A stretch of DNA of 18,446 nucleotides from Bacteroidia bacterium. Lineage in GTDB: Bacteria; Bacteroidota; Bacteroidia; Bacteroidales; Azobacteroidaceae. The notes beneath the pieces are model-generated. The model saw nothing but the letters and a program-made list of their open reading frames with translations, was not told where the DNA came from and did not search any database. Made by a program: the position numbers and the translations under genes. The DNA lies in the NCBI GenBank assembly GCA_025996865.1, contig BNTV01000100.1, positions 1 to 18,446 of the forward strand. The letters are read 5' to 3'. This document shows, one piece after another, positions 14,576 through 18,446 of this stretch. Within the stretch, counting starts at the first letter, position 1. The number at the start of each line of letters is the position of its first letter.

Positions 14576-17443
14576 ATGCATTACAGAAAAATCATCACAA
14601 TCGCTTTTTTAGTGTTTTTATCGCAAAGTTTCCTTTTCGCTCAGAAAAAAGGGGTAACTTCTATTTCAGCATCGGTTCATTCCGGACAAAGCAGTAATTT
14701 GTTGGACGATAATCTTCAAACCGCTTGGGAGTTGACTGTCGATGATTTAAAAGCCGATCCGTTTTTAACATTTACCCTGCAAAACCCCGGCGATTTACGC
14801 GAAATCCGTCTGGACGCCAAAGGTATTTCAAAGGACGATTTACAAAAATCCGTCAGTTTGTTCGTTACTTACGATCCGATGAACTGGGGCGAAGCATTGA
14901 AATACGAAATCAAAGGAAACCAGGCGTTTCAATTGATTTTTCCTCCGGTTTACGGAGCACACGTCAAAATCGCCTTGAAAGGGAACGCCGTCAAAAAACC
15001 GGTTGCAATTCAGGAAATCACTTTCGTTTATGCCGAAAACAAGCCGGCCGTTTCTGCCGGTATTGCAGAAAAACCTTGGATGAACGCCCAACTTCCGATC
15101 GAAGAGCGCGTTGAACTTTTGTTGGCAGCAATGACTCCGGCCGATAAAATGGAATTACTTCGCGAAGGCTGGGGCATTCCGGGAATTCCGCGTCTCGGCA
15201 TTCCGGACATTAAAAAAGTAGAAGCCGTACATGGTTTTTCTTATGGCAGCGGAGCTACGATTTTCCCGCAAGCCATCGCTTTAGGGGCAAGTTGGAATAA
15301 AAAACTGGCGGAAGAAGTAGCTGCCGTAGTCGGTGATGAAACCGCTGTTGCCGGAGCCATTCAAGCCTGGTCGCCGGTATTGGATGTAGCGCAAGACCCG
15401 CGCTGGGGACGCTGCGAAGAAACTTTCGGCGAAGATCCCGTCTTGGTTTCCCAAATCGGTGGCGTTTGGATTAAATCCTATCAGTCAAAAGGCTTGATGA
15501 CTACACCCAAACATTTTGCCGTTCACGGCGCCCCTTTGGGCGGACGCGATTCGCACGATATCGGCTTGTCGGAACGCGAAATACGCGAAATCCACTTAGC
15601 GCCTTTCCGTCACGTAATCCGCGAATACGGCTGTCAGTCGTTGATGATGTCTTATTCCGATTACCTCGGTGTTCCGGTTGCCAAAAGTATTGAATTGTTG
15701 AAAGGAATCCTGCGGGAAGAATGGGGTTTCGACGGTTTTATTGTCAGTGATTGCGGCGCTATCGGTAACCTCACTGCCCGCAAACATTATACGGCTAAAG
15801 ATTTTGTGGATGCCGCCAACCAGGCATTGGCCGCCGGGATCGCTACCAATTGCGGGGATACCTATAATAATAAGGACGTACTCGCAGCCGCCAACAACGG
15901 CGGAATCGACATGGAGAACCTGAATTTTGTCTGCCGTACCCTGTTGAGAACAATGTTCAGAAACGGACTTTTCGAACACAATTCTTCCAAATCCTTGGAT
16001 TGGAACAAAATATATCCGGGTTGGAACAGCCCCGAACACAAAGCGACGGCACGCAAAGCAGCCTGTGAATCCATTGTGTTATTGGAAAATAAAGATAATA
16101 TATTACCGCTTTCCAAATCCGTAAAAAGCATTGCCGTAATCGGTCCCGGAGCCGATAATCCTCAAATGGGTGATTATACGCCGAAGATCCGCGAAGGTCA
16201 GTTAGTTTCGGTTTTGGCCGGAATCCAAACGGCGCTCGGTAACAAAGCCAAAGTGATTTATGAAAAAGGCTGCGAATTTGTGGGAGACAATGATTTCAAT
16301 CTCGAAAAAGCCCGGAAAGCCGCCCTTCAATCGGATGTCGTAGTCATGGTTTTGGGTGATAATTCCAACGATGACCGTCAAAAAGGACTTTACGCGACTT
16401 CGGGAGAAAATCACGATTATGCTACCCTCGAATTACCCGGACGGCAATGCGAATTGCTTCAAGCTGTTTGCGAAACCGGAAAACCGGTTGTTCTGATACT
16501 GCAAGCCGGCCGGCCTTACAATCTTTCGTATGCATCCCAATATTGTAAATCTATATTAGTTAATTGGTTTCCCGGACAAGAAGGCGGATACGCCGCAGCT
16601 GATGTGCTTTTCGGCGATTACAATCCCGCCGGACGGCTTCCGATGACTTTTCCCCGCCACGTGGGGCAAGTGCCGAACTATTACAATTTCAAAACTTCCG
16701 GCCGCCGGTATGAATATGCCGATATGGAATTTTATCCGCTTTATTCTTTCGGTTATGGCTTGAGTTACACGAAGTTTGAATATGCCAACCTGCAAACTGC
16801 TATCAATGCCGACGGTACGGTTTCCGTTCGGGTTGATGTCCGGAATACCGGAACTTCAGCCGGCGACGAAGTTGTTCAGTTATATGTTACCGACCTCTAT
16901 GCCAGTGTGAAAACGCGGGTGATGGAACTGAAAGATTTTGAACGCATTAACCTCAAACCCGGAGAAACGAAAAAAGTTTCCTTCACATTAACGCCCTATC
17001 AGCTTTCCTTGCTTAACGATAAAATGGACAGAGCGGTCGAGCCGGGTGTGTTCAAAATAATGGTAGGTGGAAAAAGTCCTTCCTACCGTGCGGGTGACAA
17101 GATAAAAGACAGCGTAGGTTACAAGTCTTCCTCAGAAGGTCTTACGGGAGAAATTGATTATTCGGAAACGTATGCTGCCGATTTCATTCTCTCTTATTCC
17201 GGAATCGAGGAAAATTTGGTTTACAACAAGAAACGCGCCCTCATCAAGGTTAAAAATACCGGAAACCTGATGGATGTCGGAAAAGCCGGTTTGTATGTAA
17301 ACGGGGTTCAATCGGATGAAATTCACCATTATGAATTGGCTCCGGGTGAAGAAAAAACCATTGGTTTTGACTTGGATAAAAATCAAGACATCCAGGAAAT
17401 GACATTTGTTTCAAAATATAAAACACTGACAATCCGTTTATAA
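14576..17443 (+). CDS. Multidomain GH3 beta-glycosidase with N-terminal discoidin-like domain
   Basis: 955 residues. A signal peptide covers 1-22 (SQSFLFA). Residues about 28-152 form a beta-sandwich resembling an F5/8-type (discoidin) carbohydrate-binding domain (DDNLQTAWEL, LREIRLDAKG). The GH3 barrel runs from about 172 to 480, with RWGRCEETFGEDP at 276-288, KHF at 312-314 and the nucleophile D392 in IVSDCGAIGN. The second GH3 domain spans about 490-730, where E611 in SGENHDYATLELPG is the likely acid/base. A fibronectin-III-like domain (about 740-835, RVDVRNTGTSAGDEVVQLY) follows. Residues about 860-955 form an extra beta domain (LIKVKNTGNLMDVGKAGLYVNG) that ordinary GH3 enzymes lack. The likely substrate is a beta-glucoside or beta-xyloside in the periplasm or at the surface. 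Divergent from the DUF1080 gene. No clear terminator. Confidence 0.93.
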   Translation: MHYRKIITIAFLVFLSQSFLFAQKKGVTSISASVHSGQSSNLLDDNLQTAWELTVDDLKADPFLTFTLQNPGDLREIRLDAKGISKDDLQKSVSLFVTYDPMNWGEALKYEIKGNQAFQLIFPPVYGAHVKIALKGNAVKKPVAIQEITFVYAENKPAVSAGIAEKPWMNAQLPIEERVELLLAAMTPADKMELLREGWGIPGIPRLGIPDIKKVEAVHGFSYGSGATIFPQAIALGASWNKKLAEEVAAVVGDETAVAGAIQAWSPVLDVAQDPRWGRCEETFGEDPVLVSQIGGVWIKSYQSKGLMTTPKHFAVHGAPLGGRDSHDIGLSEREIREIHLAPFRHVIREYGCQSLMMSYSDYLGVPVAKSIELLKGILREEWGFDGFIVSDCGAIGNLTARKHYTAKDFVDAANQALAAGIATNCGDTYNNKDVLAAANNGGIDMENLNFVCRTLLRTMFRNGLFEHNSSKSLDWNKIYPGWNSPEHKATARKAACESIVLLENKDNILPLSKSVKSIAVIGPGADNPQMGDYTPKIREGQLVSVLAGIQTALGNKAKVIYEKGCEFVGDNDFNLEKARKAALQSDVVVMVLGDNSNDDRQKGLYATSGENHDYATLELPGRQCELLQAVCETGKPVVLILQAGRPYNLSYASQYCKSILVNWFPGQEGGYAAADVLFGDYNPAGRLPMTFPRHVGQVPNYYNFKTSGRRYEYADMEFYPLYSFGYGLSYTKFEYANLQTAINADGTVSVRVDVRNTGTSAGDEVVQLYVTDLYASVKTRVMELKDFERINLKPGETKKVSFTLTPYQLSLLNDKMDRAVEPGVFKIMVGGKSPSYRAGDKIKDSVGYKSSSEGLTGEIDYSETYAADFILSYSGIEENLVYNKKRALIKVKNTGNLMDVGKAGLYVNGVQSDEIHHYELAPGEEKTIGFDLDKNQDIQEMTFVSKYKTLTIRL

Positions 17444-17543
17444 TTCAAAGAAAAAGCGGGTGTTTTGCACGTCTATATAAAATTAACGTAACAGTAAAAA
17501 AGTGAGGGATTAAAAAAAGCGTGTAGCGCTTCTGCGTTTATAG

Positions 17544-17563
17544 CCGGGTGCGACAGCACCCGG
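17544..17563. repeat. REP-like short hairpin
   Basis: CCGGGTGC-GACA-GCACCCGG is a perfect 8-bp stem with a 4-base loop. It has no T-run, so it is not an intrinsic terminator; it may stabilise the GH3 mRNA 3' end or be a dispersed REP-type repeat. Confidence 0.65.
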
Positions 17564-17584
17564 AATAAGGTGAATGTCCCCCAA

Positions 17585-17622
17585 CCGGGCGCCGCGTAGC
17601 GGTGCCGTTATTCAATCGGCAC
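17585..17622. repeat. Overlapping small hairpins, REP-like
   Basis: GGCGCCGC-GTA-GCGGTGCC (one non-Watson-Crick position) is followed by GTGCCG (17602-17607) pairing with CGGCAC (17617-17622). The two structures share bases and are mutually exclusive. The right arm of the second overlaps the direct repeat ATCGGCACGG. Confidence 0.5.
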
Positions 17623-17894
17623 GGGTGTACGACAAATTTCCCAATTAGTGTTTAACGATTATCAGGAGATGTCTCGACTCGCTGCGCTCGGTCGACATGA
17701 CGCGGCTGCAAAAGGGGAAAGAAAGTAGGGGGAAGAAACGGCGGCGAAGCCGCCGTTTCTTCCCCCTACACCCACACCTCAACGTTTTACCGTCATGTTG
17801 ACTAAGCCGACGAGGAACGAGGAGGCGCATGGAGACATCTACCGATAATCGTTAAACACTAATTGGAAAATTTGTCGTACACCCATCGGCACGG
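17615..17894. mobile_element. MITE-like element: 41-bp inverted repeats flanked by 10-bp direct repeats
   Basis: The 41-base arms at 17623-17663 and 17844-17884 are reverse complements at 40 of 41 positions; each starts or ends with GGGTGTACGAC/GTCGTACACCC. They are bordered by ATCGGCACGG at 17615-17624 and 17885-17894, an identical 10-base direct repeat that resembles a target-site duplication (it overlaps the left arm by two bases). No transposase is encoded between them. The interior is filled by hairpin element 1. The direct repeats could alternatively belong to a tandem repeat unit. Confidence 0.5.
17664..17840. repeat. Hairpin element 1
   Basis: The outer partial inverted repeat runs from AGATGTCTCGACT...GTCGACATGACG (17667-17702) to CGTCATGTTGAC...GAGACATCT (17791-17840); its ends pair and its middle has diverged. 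At the centre is a perfect 21-bp stem (17725-17745 with 17749-17769), GTAGGGGGAAG...GGCGGC, closed by a GAA loop. It has the same architecture as element 2 and is in the same orientation. Confidence 0.75.
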
Positions 17895-17912
17895 TTTTGT
17901 GCATTGAACAGG

Positions 17913-18089
17913 AGATGTCTCGACTCCGCACCTTCGGCGCTTCGCTCGACAAGACGATACCCTTTGGGAGAAAACAAGAGGGGGAAAGATTAGGGCGGCG
18001 AAGCCGCCCTAATCTTTCCCCCTCTCCCTCAATAATATACATCGGCGTCATGTCGAGCGAAGCGCCGAAGGTGCGAAGTCGAGACATCT
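17913..18089. repeat. Hairpin element 2
   Basis: The outer 44-base arms at 17913-17956 and 18046-18089 are reverse complements with two mismatches (AGATGTCTCGACT...CGACAAGACG against CGTCATGTCGAG...AGTCGAGACATCT). Inside lies a perfect 23-bp stem (17977-17999 with 18003-18025), AGAGGGGGAAAG...GGGCGGC, with a GAA loop. Outer arms of the GAGATGTCTCGACT type look like dispersed repeats of Bacteroidota genomes, a recollection I cannot verify here. Confidence 0.8.
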
Positions 18090-18357
18090 GATGAAAATTT
18101 ATACTATTGTTATGTTTATTATGATTTGTCACATAGCTGCCGAAAACACCCCGATTTTATTGTCAAACATGAATAAAAACCAGCCAAAACTGTTTTTACG
18201 TCCATTCTACAAAATATTTACCCTGAAAAAATCTAATAATTGTGTATTTTCCCGTATAATCAGGCGTGAAAACCTTGTAAATTTGATAAATTTAATAAAA
18301 TACTCATTTTTTGTTTAAATAATTATCTATTTCGCATTTTTATTTAAAAATAATACT

Positions 18358-18365
18358 TATATTTG
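18358..18365 (+). promoter_or_regulatory. -7 box of the gene starting at 18402
   Basis: TATATTTG is a perfect TAnnTTTG match 36 bases before the ATG at 18402. No clear -33 element was seen. Confidence 0.45.
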
Positions 18366-18401
18366 CAGCGATTTTGACAAACAATTTTGACACACACAAT
18401 T

Positions 18402-18446
18402 ATGAGTTTGGAAAATAACGGCATGGAATTTATAATGAAATTCGAC
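18402..18446 (+). CDS. Start of an unidentified gene, cut by the window end
   Basis: ATG at 18402 opens a frame (MSLENNGMEFIMKFD) that runs to the last base. Only 15 residues are visible, too few to name a family. The AT-rich leader and the TATATTTG box upstream support a real start. An in-frame ATG at 18423 is an alternative start. Confidence 0.5.
   Translation, partial: MSLENNGMEFIMKFD

Larger units (their letters stand above)
17444..18401. other. Gene-poor, hairpin-dense intergenic region
   Basis: About 960 bases without a convincing gene. Short open frames exist on both strands but lie inside palindromes and have no family likeness. The left third holds small GC-rich hairpins, the middle holds two tandem hairpin elements, and the right third (18100-18357) is AT-rich and featureless apart from the promoter of the next gene. 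The GC-rich tracts contrast sharply with the AT-rich intergenic DNA elsewhere in the window. Confidence 0.7.

Noticed and set aside
5895..17443. A canonical polysaccharide utilisation locus
   Set aside because: There is no SusC/SusD pair; the TonB receptor is of the classical type, and the glycan enzymes are split into separate, differently oriented units.
17615..18089. CRISPR array
   Set aside because: The repeats are inverted, long and only two in number, with no regular spacers and no cas genes.
17645..18132. Open frames on both strands of 60-97 codons within the hairpin elements
   Set aside because: Mirror-image frames arise because palindromes read alike on both strands. They have no promoter, no family likeness and low-complexity Arg/Ser content.
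18091..18318. 75-codon ORF starting MKIYTIVMFIMICHIAAE
   Set aside because: It starts at the edge of hairpin element 2 in AT-rich DNA, and after the hydrophobic start it has no recognisable domain. It is most likely a chance frame.

Overview
The window looks like a Bacteroidales (Bacteroidota) chromosome fragment. Supporting signs are promoters with the Bacteroidota -7 box TAnnTTTG in front of most genes, 30S protein bS16 with a long Ala/Lys/Glu tail, a Wzi-type outer-membrane barrel, a type IX secretion (T9SS) C-terminal domain, and several secreted glycan-degrading enzymes (GH2, GH3, DUF1080). Genus cannot be told from the sequence alone.

Layout. 1-900: the 3' end of a gene cut by the window edge, then a 5'-truncated HAD phosphatase relic on the minus strand. 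842-1586: rpsP (bS16) with its own promoter and a hairpin terminator. 1566-5255 (-): one open frame that joins a full-length copper P1B-ATPase to a full-length Wzi-like outer-membrane protein through an internal signal peptide. 5334-5884 (+): a small overlapping toxin-antitoxin pair, divergent from the ATPase. 5895-8501 (-): GH2 beta-mannosidase. 8619-11949 (+): a TonB-dependent receptor and an MFS/PAT permease with overlapping ends, probably a two-gene iron-siderophore uptake operon. 12013-13347 (-): a secreted BNR/Asp-box beta-propeller with a T9SS tail. 13443-13615: a promoter, a 14-bp inverted repeat and a tiny ORF that may be an insertion-sequence relic. 13599-14327 (-): secreted DUF1080 protein. 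14576-17443 (+): multidomain GH3 glycosidase. 17444-18401: almost 1 kb without a convincing gene, full of hairpins and nested inverted repeats. 18402-18446: start of a further gene.

How the parts may work together. The beta-mannosidase, DUF1080 protein and GH3 enzyme all carry signal peptides and would act on plant or microbial glycans in the periplasm or at the surface. No SusC/SusD pair is present, so this is not a canonical polysaccharide utilisation locus. The receptor and permease would bring one substrate across both membranes.

The two most unusual items are the ATPase-barrel fusion, whose topology is self-consistent (the ATPase C-terminus is cytosolic and is followed at once by a signal peptide), and the two tandem hairpin elements at 17.6-18.1 kb. 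Those share a core but have different, still perfectly paired, arms, and one of them is framed by 41-bp inverted repeats and 10-bp direct repeats.
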